Assembly: GCA_025355965.1 (NCBI GenBank)
Contig: JANXYR010000047.1
Span: 62,001 to 126,000, forward strand
Origin: Geobacteraceae bacterium
GTDB taxonomy: Bacteria; Desulfobacterota; Desulfuromonadia; Geobacterales; Pseudopelobacteraceae
DNA length: 64,000 nt
Direction: 5' to 3'
In this document: positions 43,485-53,748 of the stretch, one piece after another
Layout: every line of letters starts with the position of its first letter
Numbering within the stretch: position 1 is the first letter of the stretch
The notes under the pieces: model-generated
What the model was told of the DNA's origin: nothing
Seen by the model: the letters and a program-made list of their open reading frames with translations, nothing else
The model's database searches: none
Position numbers and translations under genes: made by a program

Positions 43485-45407
43485 ATGTGGAAAAACTGGA
43501 ATGTGGGAACTAAAATCGGACTGGGATTCGCTGTTATGCTGGTAATGCTCGGTTTGGTCGGCTACACAGGTTATGCAAGCCTCTTGAAGGTCACTGATCG
43601 TAGCGAAAAGACAAATGACATGCTAGTGATAGAAAAGAATCTTCTCGAAGCACGTCGGCACGAAAAGAACCTTATCATCCGCAAGGAAGCCGACTATCGC
43701 GATAAGACACTGAAGGCTGTCGCCGAGGTAAAAAAACTGGCGCTTGCTACCAAGGAGCGCTTCCGGAATGCTGGCAATAAAAAACTGATGGATGATGTTG
43801 TCTCCGCCACTACGGAGTACGAAACTGCCTTCAACCGCTTGGCAGCGCTTGTCCTGGCAGGTGGTGAACCTACACCGGAACTGGCGGAGCTTGATAAAAA
43901 GATGGTGGCTGCGGCGCGCTTTGCCCAAGAACAGTGCGAAGTTGCCGTTAAGGACCAAAAAGTGGAGATGGGTGATGCTGTTGCAGCAGCTCGGCGTGAG
44001 ATAGCCATCTTTTCCGGAATGGCCTTGTTATTGGGCGCACTGTTCGCCGTCTTCATCACCCGCGGGATTACCGTCCCGGTCAGGAGGCTTCTGGCATCGG
44101 CAAGTGATATCGCGGACGGCAACCTGCTTGTTGATCATTTGGAATACGGCTCTGATGAGATGGGGCGGCTTGCGGATGCGCTTCGTAAGATGGTTGAACA
44201 CCTGAGCAAAATCATCAGCGATGTAACCGGTACATCTTCTAATGTGGCCGTTGCCGCTCACAAGTTTCACTCCATCGCCGAGCGGATCGCTGCCGGTTCT
44301 GAAGAGGTGGCGGCTCAAACTACAACCGTGGCCACTGCCGGTGAAGAGATGTCCGCTACCTCTGGCGATATCGCCCAGAACTGCCAACTGGCTTCCGAGG
44401 GGGCTCAACGCGCCTCGGAATCTGCTCATAAGGGGTCAGAAGTGGTGGAAAAAACCGTTGCAGTAATGGGCCTGATAGCAGAGAAGGTGCAGGAATCGGC
44501 CCGAACGGTTGAGAGCCTGGGCGCACGTAGCGACCAGATTGGCGCCATTATCGGTACCATCGAGGATATTGCCGACCAGACTAACCTGCTGGCGCTTAAT
44601 GCAGCCATTGAGGCTGCCCGTGCAGGTGAACAGGGGAGAGGCTTTGCCGTAGTTGCTGATGAGGTGCGTGCCTTGGCCGAACGCACCACCCGAGCGACCA
44701 AAGAAATTGGCGGCATGATCAAGGCTATCCAGAGTGAAACCAAAGGCGCTGTTGCCGCCATGGAGCAGGGGGTGCATCAGGTTGAAGCCGGCACAATTGA
44801 AGCGGCTCATTCAGGCGAGGCGTTGCGCGACATTCTGGAGCAGGTTAATGCCGTAGCCATACAGGTCAGTCAGATTGCGACCGCCGCAGAGGAACAGACC
44901 GCCACCAACTCAGAAATTTCAAACAATATTCATCGGATCACCTCGATTATCCAGTCAACTGCCAGTGAAGCTCACGAGTCGGCTAAATCTGCCAGTCAAA
45001 TGAACGTACTTGCCGAAGAGTTGATGGGTGGCCTCGCTAAATTCAAAATGGATGATAGTGTGTTGCTGTCGATCTACAAGGCAAAGAGCGCCCATATGAT
45101 CTTCATCGGTAAGGTCAAGTCGCATTTGGACGGGACAGCACGCATCGATCCCAATGCTCTTCCGACTCACCTCACCTGTGCATTTGGCCAGTGGTGTCAG
45201 ACCAAAGGGCATGAAAGCTGCGGGAATAATAGCAATTTCCGAGAGATAGATATCCCGCATACCAGAGTACATGAACTAGGCAAGCAGGCCATCAATTCTT
45301 TCAATTCAGGTGATAAGAATAAGGCAATGCAACAGTGCGAAGAAATGGTGTCAAGCTCGGAAGTTCTAATGGTAATCCTCGATAAACTGGCGGTAGATTT
45401 TAAATAA
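43485..45407 (+). CDS. Methyl-accepting chemotaxis protein with C-terminal zinc-binding (CZB) domain
   Basis: 640 residues: TM1 (about 8-30), a helical-bundle periplasmic sensor, TM2 (about 180-200), HAMP, and an MCP signalling domain with the canonical hairpin tip [32 protein letters not shown] (from about base 44589). The last 120 residues are a CZB domain with the Cys-x-Phe-Gly-x-Trp motif in CAFGQWC and spaced histidines ([14 protein letters not shown]). CZB domains in other bacteria bind zinc and sense oxidants such as HOCl. The start is at 43485 because AAAGGAGAAA precedes it. Confidence 0.92.
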   Translation: MWKNWNVGTKIGLGFAVMLVMLGLVGYTGYASLLKVTDRSEKTNDMLVIEKNLLEARRHEKNLIIRKEADYRDKTLKAVAEVKKLALATKERFRNAGNKKLMDDVVSATTEYETAFNRLAALVLAGGEPTPELAELDKKMVAAARFAQEQCEVAVKDQKVEMGDAVAAARREIAIFSGMALLLGALFAVFITRGITVPVRRLLASASDIADGNLLVDHLEYGSDEMGRLADALRKMVEHLSKIISDVTGTSSNVAVAAHKFHSIAERIAAGSEEVAAQTTTVATAGEEMSATSGDIAQNCQLASEGAQRASESAHKGSEVVEKTVAVMGLIAEKVQESARTVESLGARSDQIGAIIGTIEDIADQTNLLALNAAIEAARAGEQGRGFAVVADEVRALAERTTRATKEIGGMIKAIQSETKGAVAAMEQGVHQVEAGTIEAAHSGEALRDILEQVNAVAIQVSQIATAAEEQTATNSEISNNIHRITSIIQSTASEAHESAKSASQMNVLAEELMGGLAKFKMDDSVLLSIYKAKSAHMIFIGKVKSHLDGTARIDPNALPTHLTCAFGQWCQTKGHESCGNNSNFREIDIPHTRVHELGKQAINSFNSGDKNKAMQQCEEMVSSSEVLMVILDKLAVDFK

Positions 45408-45437
45408 TAAGAATTTTCAAGACATAACTTTAATATA

Positions 45438-47978
45438 ATGACAATGGTGCATCAGAGAGGGAACAAAAAAATGGTTCTGAAAAAGAAGCGCACAAAAATA
45501 AACTCGCCAGGCTTGACTGAACTCCCACCACTGCCGCTTGATGTTCCCAGTTTGATACGGGATTATAGGCACTATTTTACCTATACTCTCGGCCAAAATA
45601 AGTATTGTCATTCAGTCAGTTATTTTTACAAGGCGCTGGCGCTAACAGTCCGTGACCGTCTGATGGAACGCTGGAAGAAGACTCGCTACAGTTATGTTGA
45701 GTCAAAATGCAAACAGGGATATTACCTATCGCTGGAATTTTTGATGGGGAGGACTCTTGGTAACGCCATGCTTAACGTAGGCATGGCCGATGCCGCTACG
45801 CAGGCGATGCATCAGCTTGGCATTAATCTGGAAGAACTGGCCGAAGCTGAGATTGATGCCGGGTTGGGTAATGGGGGACTCGGGCGTTTGGCAGCCTGCT
45901 TTCTGGATAGCTGTGCCACGTTGCAACTGCCGGTTATGGGATACGGGATCCGTTATGAATATGGCATGTTTCGCCAACGAATCGAGGATGGCCGCCAGAT
46001 AGAGGAACCGGACCACTGGCTGCGTGACGGCAATCCTTGGGAACAGGAACGGCCGGAATTTACCCAGCGTGTCCGCTTCGGAGGGAGGACAGAACGCCAT
46101 AGTACCGAGTCTGGCGAGCAGCGCGTTCGCTGGATCGGCAGCCGCGATGTATTGGCGGTCCCCTACGATATTCCGATTCCCGGTTATCATAATGGTACGG
46201 TAAACACCCTGAGACTCTGGAAAGCCGCCGCCACTGATGCCTTCGATTTGGGTGAATTCAATGCCGGAGACTATGCCGAATCAGTTGCTACCAAAAATGA
46301 AGCCGAAAATATCACGATGGTGCTTTACCCGAACGATGCCAGTGAAAATGGCAAGGTGCTCCGTCTGCGTCAGCAGTATTTTCTCGCTTCGGCCTCTCTT
46401 CAGGATGTTGTCGAACGCTGGGTGATGGTACGCAAAGGTGACTTCAGTGGATTCGCTGCCAACAACTGCTTCCAGCTGAACGACACTCATCCGAGTTGTG
46501 CTGTGCCCGAGCTGATGCGCATCCTGATGGACGATCGGGGAATGAGCTGGGATCAAGCATGGAGCGTTACAAGCCGGACGATGGCATACACCAACCATAC
46601 TCTGCTTCCCGAAGCGCTCGAAAAATGGCCTCTGTCGCTTTTTGGTCAGCTTCTCCCCCGGATACTGGAGATAATTTTGGAGATCAATGCCCGTTTTATT
46701 GCCGAGATTTCCAATCGTTGGCCGGGTGATACTGAACGGATGAGGCGCATGTCCATTGTTGAAGAGGGTGCTGTTCCACAGATAAGAATGGCATATCTGG
46801 CTATTGTGGGAAGCTTTTCCGTCAACGGCGTTGCTGCTCTGCACTCTCAACTGTTAGTACAGGGGCTGTTTCGTGATTTTTATGAGCTCTGGCCGCTTAA
46901 GTTTAACAACAAGACAAACGGCGTGACCCCCAGGCGCTGGATTGCCCACTGTAATCCGGGTCTCAGTCAACTTGTAACCGAAAAGATTGGCGATGGCTGG
47001 GTGGCCGATCTGCAACAGATCAAGAAAATTACCGAACTTGCCGATGACCCTGAATTCCAGCGCCGTTGGTACGAAGTCAAACAGGCCAACAAAGTGCGCC
47101 TGTCTGACCTTGTTCACGCTAAATGTGACGTTGTGTTCAATTCGGAAGGGTTGTTTGATGTCCAGGTCAAGCGGATTCATGAATATAAACGGCAACTGCT
47201 CAACATATTGCATGTCATCCATCTTTATGACCGAATCAAGCGAGGGGACACGGCAGGGTGGACCAATCGCTGTGTGTTGATCGGAGGGAAAGCAGCGCCC
47301 GGTTACGCGATGGCAAAACTGATCATCAAGCTGATCAACAACGTCGCCGGCGTGGTAAATTCGGATCCGGCTGTCGGTGATTTGCTCAAGGTGGCGTTTC
47401 TTCCCAACTACAATGTTAGCGCCATGGAGGTTATCTGCCCCGGTACCGATCTTTCAGAGCAGTTGTCTACCGCTGGCAAGGAAGCTTCCGGGACCGGAAA
47501 TATGAAGTTTATGATGAATGGTGCCATAACCATCGGCACACTGGATGGTGCGAACATCGAAATCCGTGAAGAGGTGGGAGAAGACAGCTTTTTCATGTTC
47601 GGCCTGACGAGCGAAGAGGTCGATGAATTGCGCTGGAATTATGATCCACATGCGACAATCATCCACGACAACGATTTGCAGAGGGTTATGAATCTTATCA
47701 GTTGCGGGCACTTCAATCTGTTCGACGCTGGCCTCTTTGATCCGATAATTAATGCGATCAGCTCCCCGCAAGACCCATGGATGGTTGCTGCTGATTTTCG
47801 CAGCTTCGTTGATGCCCAGCAGCAAGTGGCAACAGCATATCAGGATCGCGCACGCTGGACCCGCATGAGCATTCTCAACACCGCCAGCAGCGGCAAATTT
47901 TCCACAGACAGGACGATCAGCGATTATAACGAGGAAATCTGGCATCTGAAGGCGATGTCGATTTGTGATGCGGAATAA
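45438..47978 (+). CDS. glgP: Glycogen/alpha-glucan phosphorylase
   Basis: 846-residue GT35 enzyme releasing glucose 1-phosphate from alpha-1,4-glucans. Seen: GLGNGGLGRLAACFLDS, NDTHPSCAVPELMRIL, NGVTPRRWI, KRIHEYKRQ, and the PLP-lysine region EASGTGNMKFMMNGA. Length matches the E. coli type. It stands alone between a chemoreceptor and the tRNA nucleotidyltransferase; other glycogen genes are not in the window. Confidence 0.96.
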   Translation: MTMVHQRGNKKMVLKKKRTKINSPGLTELPPLPLDVPSLIRDYRHYFTYTLGQNKYCHSVSYFYKALALTVRDRLMERWKKTRYSYVESKCKQGYYLSLEFLMGRTLGNAMLNVGMADAATQAMHQLGINLEELAEAEIDAGLGNGGLGRLAACFLDSCATLQLPVMGYGIRYEYGMFRQRIEDGRQIEEPDHWLRDGNPWEQERPEFTQRVRFGGRTERHSTESGEQRVRWIGSRDVLAVPYDIPIPGYHNGTVNTLRLWKAAATDAFDLGEFNAGDYAESVATKNEAENITMVLYPNDASENGKVLRLRQQYFLASASLQDVVERWVMVRKGDFSGFAANNCFQLNDTHPSCAVPELMRILMDDRGMSWDQAWSVTSRTMAYTNHTLLPEALEKWPLSLFGQLLPRILEIILEINARFIAEISNRWPGDTERMRRMSIVEEGAVPQIRMAYLAIVGSFSVNGVAALHSQLLVQGLFRDFYELWPLKFNNKTNGVTPRRWIAHCNPGLSQLVTEKIGDGWVADLQQIKKITELADDPEFQRRWYEVKQANKVRLSDLVHAKCDVVFNSEGLFDVQVKRIHEYKRQLLNILHVIHLYDRIKRGDTAGWTNRCVLIGGKAAPGYAMAKLIIKLINNVAGVVNSDPAVGDLLKVAFLPNYNVSAMEVICPGTDLSEQLSTAGKEASGTGNMKFMMNGAITIGTLDGANIEIREEVGEDSFFMFGLTSEEVDELRWNYDPHATIIHDNDLQRVMNLISCGHFNLFDAGLFDPIINAISSPQDPWMVAADFRSFVDAQQQVATAYQDRARWTRMSILNTASSGKFSTDRTISDYNEEIWHLKAMSICDAE

Positions 47979-48050
47979 TCCGGTTTCCGTAGTGAGGGGA
48001 ACTTTTTCGATCTTCCCATTGGAAGTTAATTCAAAATTTGTCTGGTGACC

Positions 48051-50693
48051 ATGGAAGTTATCACAACCCATACAAATGCCGATTTCGATTGTCTGGGTGC
48101 CATGACGGCGGCGCTGAAACTCTATCCCGGCGCGGTCCTGTCATTCCCAGGATCGCAGGAGAAAGGGGTGCGTGATTTCGTCCAGCGCCATCCGGAGTAC
48201 CTGCCGCACTTCACTCGTGCCAAAGATATCGACCTCGAATCAATCACCTGCCTGATCATTGTAGATTGCCAGCAGGCCACGCGCATTGGCCGCTTTGCAG
48301 AAATTCTCGGGCGTCCCGGCCTGGGAGTTCATGTCTATGATCACCATCCGGTAACGGATGAAAGTATCATTCCGACCGGTGGAAAGATTGCCGCCTGCGG
48401 TTCCGCTTCGACCCTCCTTGCAACTTCTCTGATGGAACAGTGTCTTGTGTTGACACCTGAAGAGGCGACCCTGATTATGCTCGGTATCCATGAAGATACC
48501 GGGCGCCTGTTGTTTGCGTCGTCAACGCCGGATGATTACCGTGTAGCCGGCTGGCTGCTGGGGCAGGGGGGGCGTCTCAACATTGTTAGTGATGCGCTGA
48601 CTCCGGAGTTGACAAAGGCACAGATGGGGCTTTTGAAACAGCTGCTGACGACCATCAAAACCAGTACGGTGAATGGGATCGTCATCTCGATTGCATATGC
48701 TTCCTGCGATCATTACATCGGTGATATTGCTTCGCTGGCTCACCTGATGCGGGATATGGAAAATATGGACGCCCTGTTTCTGGCGGTGGCTATGGAAGAT
48801 CATGTTTATCTGGTAGCCCGTAGCCATATCCCAGAAATAGATGCCGGCGAAATTATGAAGGAGTTCGAGGGGGGAGGCCATGCCACTGCCGCTTCGGCTG
48901 TAGTACACGACAAACCGTTGAAACAGGTGTTAGAGCGGCTGGATGGGCTGTTGCGGCTTTCCGTCAGGACAGAGGCAACAGCTGGGAGCATTATGTCAAC
49001 GCCGGTCAAGACTATGCCGGACTCGGTCAGCATTGCCGGGGCCCGCGAATTTCTGACACGCTATAATTGTAACGCCATGCCGGTTATGGCCGGTGAGACT
49101 ATGGTCGGCGTTGTCTCGCGTAAGACAGTTGAAAAAGCATTGCACCACGGGCTGGGCGAATCGCCGGTGACAGACTTCATGCATACGGAGTTCCTATCCG
49201 CAACATCAGATACCCCTCTCGCAGATATCCAATCCTACATGGTGACCGGCAATCGCCGTTTCGTTCCGGTTTTTGTCGGGACACGTCTGACCGGAGCGGT
49301 GACGCGGACCGATCTGATGCGTTATATCTATGGCGGTCGTCGTGGGCAGGCCGGCGTGCTCTATGATCTTGATTCCCTGGAGGTTCCGACTCGGACCCGA
49401 TCAGTTGCAGGATTGCTCGGCAAAAGGCTTTCTGCGAAAACCCGTGATACGCTCCATAAGTTGGGCGAAGTTGGAGACAGGCTCGGGCTGTCAGTTTATG
49501 CGGTCGGCGGCTTTGTTCGCGACCTGCTGCTTGGGGTGGATAACCTGGATATTGATGTAACCGCTGAAGGAGATGGCGTTTTCTTCGCGGAATGTTTTGC
49601 AGCTCAGTATGGTGGCAGGGCGCGAAGCCACGAGAAATTCGGTACGGCGGTGCTGGTTCTGCCCGATGGACGCAAGATCGACGTAGCCAGTACGCGCCTG
49701 GAATATTACGAATCCCCTGGTGTCTTGCCGACCGTTGAGCGGGCTTCACTTCGGCATGACCTTTACCGGCGAGATTTTACTGTAAATACCTTGGCGCTGT
49801 GCATCAACAGCGACCGTTTCGGTCAAATGACGGATCATTTCGGTGGCCAGCAGGACCTACAGGAAAAGGTTGTCAGGGTGCTGCATAACCTCTCTTTTGT
49901 TGAAGATCCGACTCGAGTGTTCAGGGCCATCCGCTTTGAACAGCGCCTCGGATTTCACATCGCTCCACATACTGAAAACCTGATTCGTAGTGCGGTACGG
50001 ATGCATCTTCTTGAAAAACTGGGAGGGGAGCGTCTGTTGAGTGAGCTGGTTCAGATTATGTGCGAAAAGGTGCCGACTGCGGCCATTGGGCGCATGTCTT
50101 CTCTAGGGCTTCTACCTTTCATTCATCCAGCGCTCAAGCTGGTTCCGGCCACGGAGCGGGTGTTGCAGGAGACGGAACAAGTGATGGCTTGGTTCCGGCT
50201 GCTCTATCTGGAGGATCGTTGTGAGCCGTGGCAGGTATATTTTCTGGCATTGTGCGATGGGCTCAAACCGGATGAGTTTAACGATGCCTGCACCCGTCTG
50301 GCCATTCCAGGGCGTCTTGCTTTGCGGCTCTGCAGCCAGCGCCACCTGGTCTTCACAACACTGAATGCAATCAAGCGGCGTCTGAAACAGGCAGACGAAG
50401 TGCGTAACAGCCAGCTATATGACTGGTTCAGCGGTTTTACGCTGGAGATGCTGCTTTATATGGCGGCCCGGGCCAGTAGCGAGCAGGTCAGGCGATTCGT
50501 GTCGCTATATTTAACCAGACTGCGAACAGTTTCTCCGTTTTTGGACGGTGAATACCTTCTTGGATTAGGACTGGAACCAGGGCCGTTGTTTGGGCGCATG
50601 ATGGGGCGGTTGCTTCATGCGCGTCTCGATGGTGAAGTGAACAGCCGGGAGGAAGAGGAGGCCCTCGTAAAATTGCTGACTCAGGCAGGGTAA
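48051..50693 (+). CDS. DHH-CBS-tRNA nucleotidyltransferase fusion protein
   Basis: About 880 residues with three modules: DHH/DHHA1 phosphoesterase-like (1-300: THTNADFDCLGA, YDHHP at about 97-101, EGGGHATAAS at about 273-282); a CBS pair (about 312-430); and a poly(A) polymerase/CCA-adding head (GGFVRDLLLG, catalytic DID at about 500, RRDFTVNTLAL). Related enzymes in Geobacter and cyanobacteria include A-adding tRNA nucleotidyltransferases that work with a separate CC-adding enzyme. Sequence alone does not say whether this one adds CCA, CC or A. A GTG 6 bases upstream is an alternative start; neither has a clear ribosome binding site. Confidence 0.88.
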   Translation: MEVITTHTNADFDCLGAMTAALKLYPGAVLSFPGSQEKGVRDFVQRHPEYLPHFTRAKDIDLESITCLIIVDCQQATRIGRFAEILGRPGLGVHVYDHHPVTDESIIPTGGKIAACGSASTLLATSLMEQCLVLTPEEATLIMLGIHEDTGRLLFASSTPDDYRVAGWLLGQGGRLNIVSDALTPELTKAQMGLLKQLLTTIKTSTVNGIVISIAYASCDHYIGDIASLAHLMRDMENMDALFLAVAMEDHVYLVARSHIPEIDAGEIMKEFEGGGHATAASAVVHDKPLKQVLERLDGLLRLSVRTEATAGSIMSTPVKTMPDSVSIAGAREFLTRYNCNAMPVMAGETMVGVVSRKTVEKALHHGLGESPVTDFMHTEFLSATSDTPLADIQSYMVTGNRRFVPVFVGTRLTGAVTRTDLMRYIYGGRRGQAGVLYDLDSLEVPTRTRSVAGLLGKRLSAKTRDTLHKLGEVGDRLGLSVYAVGGFVRDLLLGVDNLDIDVTAEGDGVFFAECFAAQYGGRARSHEKFGTAVLVLPDGRKIDVASTRLEYYESPGVLPTVERASLRHDLYRRDFTVNTLALCINSDRFGQMTDHFGGQQDLQEKVVRVLHNLSFVEDPTRVFRAIRFEQRLGFHIAPHTENLIRSAVRMHLLEKLGGERLLSELVQIMCEKVPTAAIGRMSSLGLLPFIHPALKLVPATERVLQETEQVMAWFRLLYLEDRCEPWQVYFLALCDGLKPDEFNDACTRLAIPGRLALRLCSQRHLVFTTLNAIKRRLKQADEVRNSQLYDWFSGFTLEMLLYMAARASSEQVRRFVSLYLTRLRTVSPFLDGEYLLGLGLEPGPLFGRMMGRLLHARLDGEVNSREEEEALVKLLTQAG

Positions 50694-50738
50694 AGATATA
50701 ACAATATATGTATAATCAGATAGTTATTAAAAACCGGC

Positions 50739-50768
50739 TTGACTGAATACGCTGTTATCTGCTAATAA
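50739..50768 (+). promoter_or_regulatory. Candidate promoter for the 130-residue exported protein
   Basis: TTGACT at 50739-50744 and TAATAA at 50763-50768 with an 18-base spacer, 40 bases before the gene. Confidence 0.35.
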
Positions 50769-50807
50769 TATTGTGCAAAAGAAATATTGATATGAGGGTA
50801 ATATGTT

Positions 50808-51200
50808 ATGAAGCTATTTAAAAAATTTGTTGCGGTAATGACGCTTGTTTCAATTTTTTCAACAGCTTCTTCGGTGTTTGCTGCTGATGAACCGATAAGA
50901 GAAGTCTTTACAGATGCATTTTACGGTGCTGCCATCGGTGGTCTTGTTGGTGGCGCGTTAATGGTATTCACGCATAAGCCGCTTGATAATCTCAATTACA
51001 TAGCATACGGCGCTGCATCGGGTGTTCTGGCTGGTACAGCGTACGGATTGGCTAAATCAGCTCGCGCTTTTGCTGAAGTTGAAAACGGACGCATCAAAGT
51101 TGCATTTCCGACAATTACGCCAGAGTTGATAGTTTCACCTTCATCAAAACAGACAATAGTTGCATGGAAGGCGGAATTGATTCGGGGCTCCTTCAACTAA
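50808..51200 (+). CDS. Small exported protein with glycine-rich hydrophobic segments
   Basis: 130 residues, no named family recognised. A signal peptide with likely cleavage after VFA (residue 25). Two Gly/Ala-rich hydrophobic stretches follow (about 38-54 and 63-82) with GxxxG spacing, resembling glycine-zipper membrane proteins. The C-terminal 45 residues are soluble, beta-prone. It is a single-gene unit: candidate promoter upstream and a clear terminator 29 bases after the stop. Envelope location is inferred from the signal peptide. Confidence 0.75.
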   Translation: MKLFKKFVAVMTLVSIFSTASSVFAADEPIREVFTDAFYGAAIGGLVGGALMVFTHKPLDNLNYIAYGAASGVLAGTAYGLAKSARAFAEVENGRIKVAFPTITPELIVSPSSKQTIVAWKAELIRGSFN

Positions 51201-51228
51201 TAGACGTCTTCATACAGCATGTAATAAG

Positions 51229-51262
51229 AAAAACCCGCTGTTAAGCTATAGCGGGTTTTTTT
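51229..51262 (+). terminator. Intrinsic terminator after the exported protein gene
   Basis: Stem of 11 bp (51229-51239 with 51250-51260), 10-base loop, GC-rich core ACCCGCT/AGCGGGT and a T7 tract. Confidence 0.85.
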
Positions 51263-51316
51263 GTACCTTGCGGCATAGCTGCAATAATCAGACACAATTT
51301 TTTCCGGGAGGATACT

Positions 51317-51631
51317 ATGTCAGAGTTCAAAGAAGTTACAGTTGTCAAGAAGGCCAATATTTATTTTGGCGGTCAGGTTGTCAGCCATACGGTACTGTTT
51401 GCTGATGGCACAAAAAAAACACTTGGTGTTATGCAGGCAGGAGAATACGAATTTTCCACTGGTGCCGCAGAGATCATGGAGATTCTTTCCGGAGAGCTGG
51501 AGTGGCAGTTGAAGGGCGAGCGCGAGTGGCAGAAAATAGTGGGCGGAGAAGCGTTTGACGTTCCTGCAAATTCTGTTTTTCTGATGAAGGTGCCGGTTGT
51601 GACTGATTATTGCTGTTCCTTTGTCGGCTGA
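51317..51631 (+). CDS. ppnP: Pyrimidine/purine nucleoside phosphorylase PpnP
   Basis: 104-residue cupin-fold protein of the former DUF1255/YaiE family, which phosphorolyses several nucleosides. Seen: NIYFGGQVVSHTV, LGVMQAGEYEFSTG, EIMEILSGELEW and FDVPANSVFLMKV, aligning well with E. coli PpnP. The start follows GGGAGGATACT. Its 3' end overlaps the start of gluQ by 11 bases in another frame. Confidence 0.93.
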   Translation: MSEFKEVTVVKKANIYFGGQVVSHTVLFADGTKKTLGVMQAGEYEFSTGAAEIMEILSGELEWQLKGEREWQKIVGGEAFDVPANSVFLMKVPVVTDYCCSFVG

Positions 51632-52565
51632 CAACCGGGAAGGTCATAGCGACCGTCACGTTGTCGGACGATTTGCCCCCTCTCCCACCGGCGCACTTCA
51701 CACCGGTTCACTGGTGGCCGCAGTCGGTAGTTATCTGATGGCTAAACATTCCGGCGGACGCTGGTTGTTGCGTCTCGATGATCTGGACACGCAGCGTCAG
51801 ATTCCAGGAATGGCAGATGACATCATGCGGACATTGGAGTCGTTCGGCCTGCTGTGGGATGGCGAGGTTGCCCGGCAAAGCGGCCATCTGAAAGAGTACC
51901 AATATTTTTTTGAGTCGCTGCAACAAGCCGGGATGGTCTATCAATGTGGCTGCTCCCGCAAGGAAATTGCCAGAAGCGCCTCAGCTCCTCATAACGAGGA
52001 CGATTGCATACCATATCTCGGCACATGTCGGGGAGGCGCAAAAGAGGATATGGTCACCCGTTCCTGGCGGGTTATAGTGCCGGAAGAAGAAATCTGTTTC
52101 TCAGATCATCGAAAGGGGCGTCTTTGTCAGATGCTTCCTGCCGTCTGCGGAGATTTTATCCTGAAAAGGGGCGACGGCGAGTTTGCTTATCAACTGGCGG
52201 TTGTTGTTGATGATTATCTGGCTGGTGTGAATCAGGTGGTGCGCGGGGAAGATCTGCTTGCTTCTACACCCCGCCAGATATATCTGCAGCGGTTACTCGG
52301 TTTTCCGGAGCCTGAATATTGCCACCTGCCGCTCGTGGTCGGTCCTGATGGTTCTAAACTGAGCAAACGCGATCATCTGATCTCACATCAGTTGGGCAAT
52401 GTTGTCGGCAGGGATCAGGAACTGCTTATTGCGACATTACGTTTTCTCGGGCAGAACCTACCACAGGAACTTGTCGATTGTTCCTGCAGCGACATCCTCG
52501 AATGGAGTGTCAGCCATTTTAAAAGGGTCCAAATCCCCGATCATGGTGACGCAGTGGCAGCCTAA
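51621..52565 (+). CDS. gluQ: Glutamyl-Q tRNA(Asp) synthetase GluQRS
   Basis: 314-residue truncated glutamyl-tRNA synthetase lacking the anticodon-binding half. It charges glutamate onto queuosine at the wobble base of tRNA-Asp. Seen: FAPSPTGALHTGSL (HIGH region), zinc-type cysteines in CGCSRKEI and YLGTC, and GSKLSKRDH (KMSKS). No ATG lies upstream of the HIGH motif; TTG at 51621 is the only standard start in frame and overlaps ppnP, implying translational coupling. Confidence 0.92.
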   Translation: MSADNREGHSDRHVVGRFAPSPTGALHTGSLVAAVGSYLMAKHSGGRWLLRLDDLDTQRQIPGMADDIMRTLESFGLLWDGEVARQSGHLKEYQYFFESLQQAGMVYQCGCSRKEIARSASAPHNEDDCIPYLGTCRGGAKEDMVTRSWRVIVPEEEICFSDHRKGRLCQMLPAVCGDFILKRGDGEFAYQLAVVVDDYLAGVNQVVRGEDLLASTPRQIYLQRLLGFPEPEYCHLPLVVGPDGSKLSKRDHLISHQLGNVVGRDQELLIATLRFLGQNLPQELVDCSCSDILEWSVSHFKRVQIPDHGDAVAA

Positions 52566-52742
52566 GATTTACTTGGGTCCCGCTTCATAACCCCACCAAC
52601 TTCGAATTATCGTCGGTTTTAGTCAATAGAGTTCACTTGAGTTTACACCTTGATTATACGGTAGTTGCATGGTATTTGTATCAATCGTAAACACTAAATG
52701 CAGTGTGGCTTTCACACAATAAAGCACCCGAGGGGGGACGAA

Positions 52743-53720
52743 ATGGAAAAGCTGAAGGTTCATTACAGTGAATTAGGGTTGTCCAACACGAAAGAGATGT
52801 TCAGCAAGGCGATGGCCGGTAAATATGCCATTCCAGCTTACAACTTTAACAACCTCGAACAGCTTCAGGCAATTGTTACCGCCTGTGTTGAAACCACCTC
52901 TCCAGTTATTATTCAGGTCTCCAAAGGCGCGCGCAGTTACGCAAACGAAACCATGCTCCGTTATATGGCTATGGGGGCTGTGCAGATGGCCCGTGAAGCC
53001 GGTTCTAATATTCCGATCTGTCTGCATCTTGATCACGGTGATACTTTCGAGCTTTGCAAGTCTTGCGTAGACAGCGGTTTTTCATCAGTCATGATTGACG
53101 GTTCCCACCTTCCATTTGAAGAAAATATGGCACTTGCCAAAAAAGTTGTCGACTATGCCCATCAGTTCGGCGTCTCTGTTGAAGCAGAGTTGGGCGTTCT
53201 GGCTGGTATCGAGGATGAAGTTTCATCGGAACACTCCACCTATACCAAGCCGGAAGAGGTTGAAGAGTTTGTGAAAAAAACCGGTGTTGACTCTTTGGCG
53301 ATTTCTATCGGGACCAGCCATGGGGCATTTAAATTCAAGCCAGGCCTGCCGGTTCCGCCGCTCCGTTTTGATATTCTGGATGAGTGTGAAAAACGTATTC
53401 CCGGTTTTCCGATCGTTCTTCATGGCGCCTCATCAGTGGTTCAGGAGTACGTAGAATTGATTAACAAGTATGGCGGTAATCTTGAAGGGGCGCTTGGTGT
53501 TCCGGAAGAACAGCTGCGTCAAGCCGCAGCGAGTGCTGTCTGCAAGATTAATATTGATTCCGACGGCAGGTTGGCGGTAACTGCAAAAATACGTGAATAC
53601 TTTGCCAAAGACCCCAAAGAATTCGATCCGCGCAAATATCTGGGTGAAGCTCGTAAAGAGTTGATCAAGTTGGTAAAGCATAAGAACGAGGCTGTCCTCG
53701 GTTCGGCTGGTAAAGCCTGA
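52743..53720 (+). CDS. fba: Class II fructose-bisphosphate aldolase
   Basis: 325-residue zinc-dependent aldolase of glycolysis and gluconeogenesis. Seen: IPAYNFNNLEQ, zinc-site HLDHGDTFE, VEAELGVLAG, the SIGTSHGAFKF region and LHGASSV. The C-terminus KINIDSDGRLA carries the Asn-Asp substrate-binding pair region. Start at 52743 behind GAGGGGGGA; the 52698 start is upstream of that site and rejected. The 177 bases before it contain no gene and no obvious regulator site. Confidence 0.95.
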   Translation: MEKLKVHYSELGLSNTKEMFSKAMAGKYAIPAYNFNNLEQLQAIVTACVETTSPVIIQVSKGARSYANETMLRYMAMGAVQMAREAGSNIPICLHLDHGDTFELCKSCVDSGFSSVMIDGSHLPFEENMALAKKVVDYAHQFGVSVEAELGVLAGIEDEVSSEHSTYTKPEEVEEFVKKTGVDSLAISIGTSHGAFKFKPGLPVPPLRFDILDECEKRIPGFPIVLHGASSVVQEYVELINKYGGNLEGALGVPEEQLRQAAASAVCKINIDSDGRLAVTAKIREYFAKDPKEFDPRKYLGEARKELIKLVKHKNEAVLGSAGKA

Positions 53721-53748
53721 ATTATATAAGCAGCAGCGGAGGTGACGA

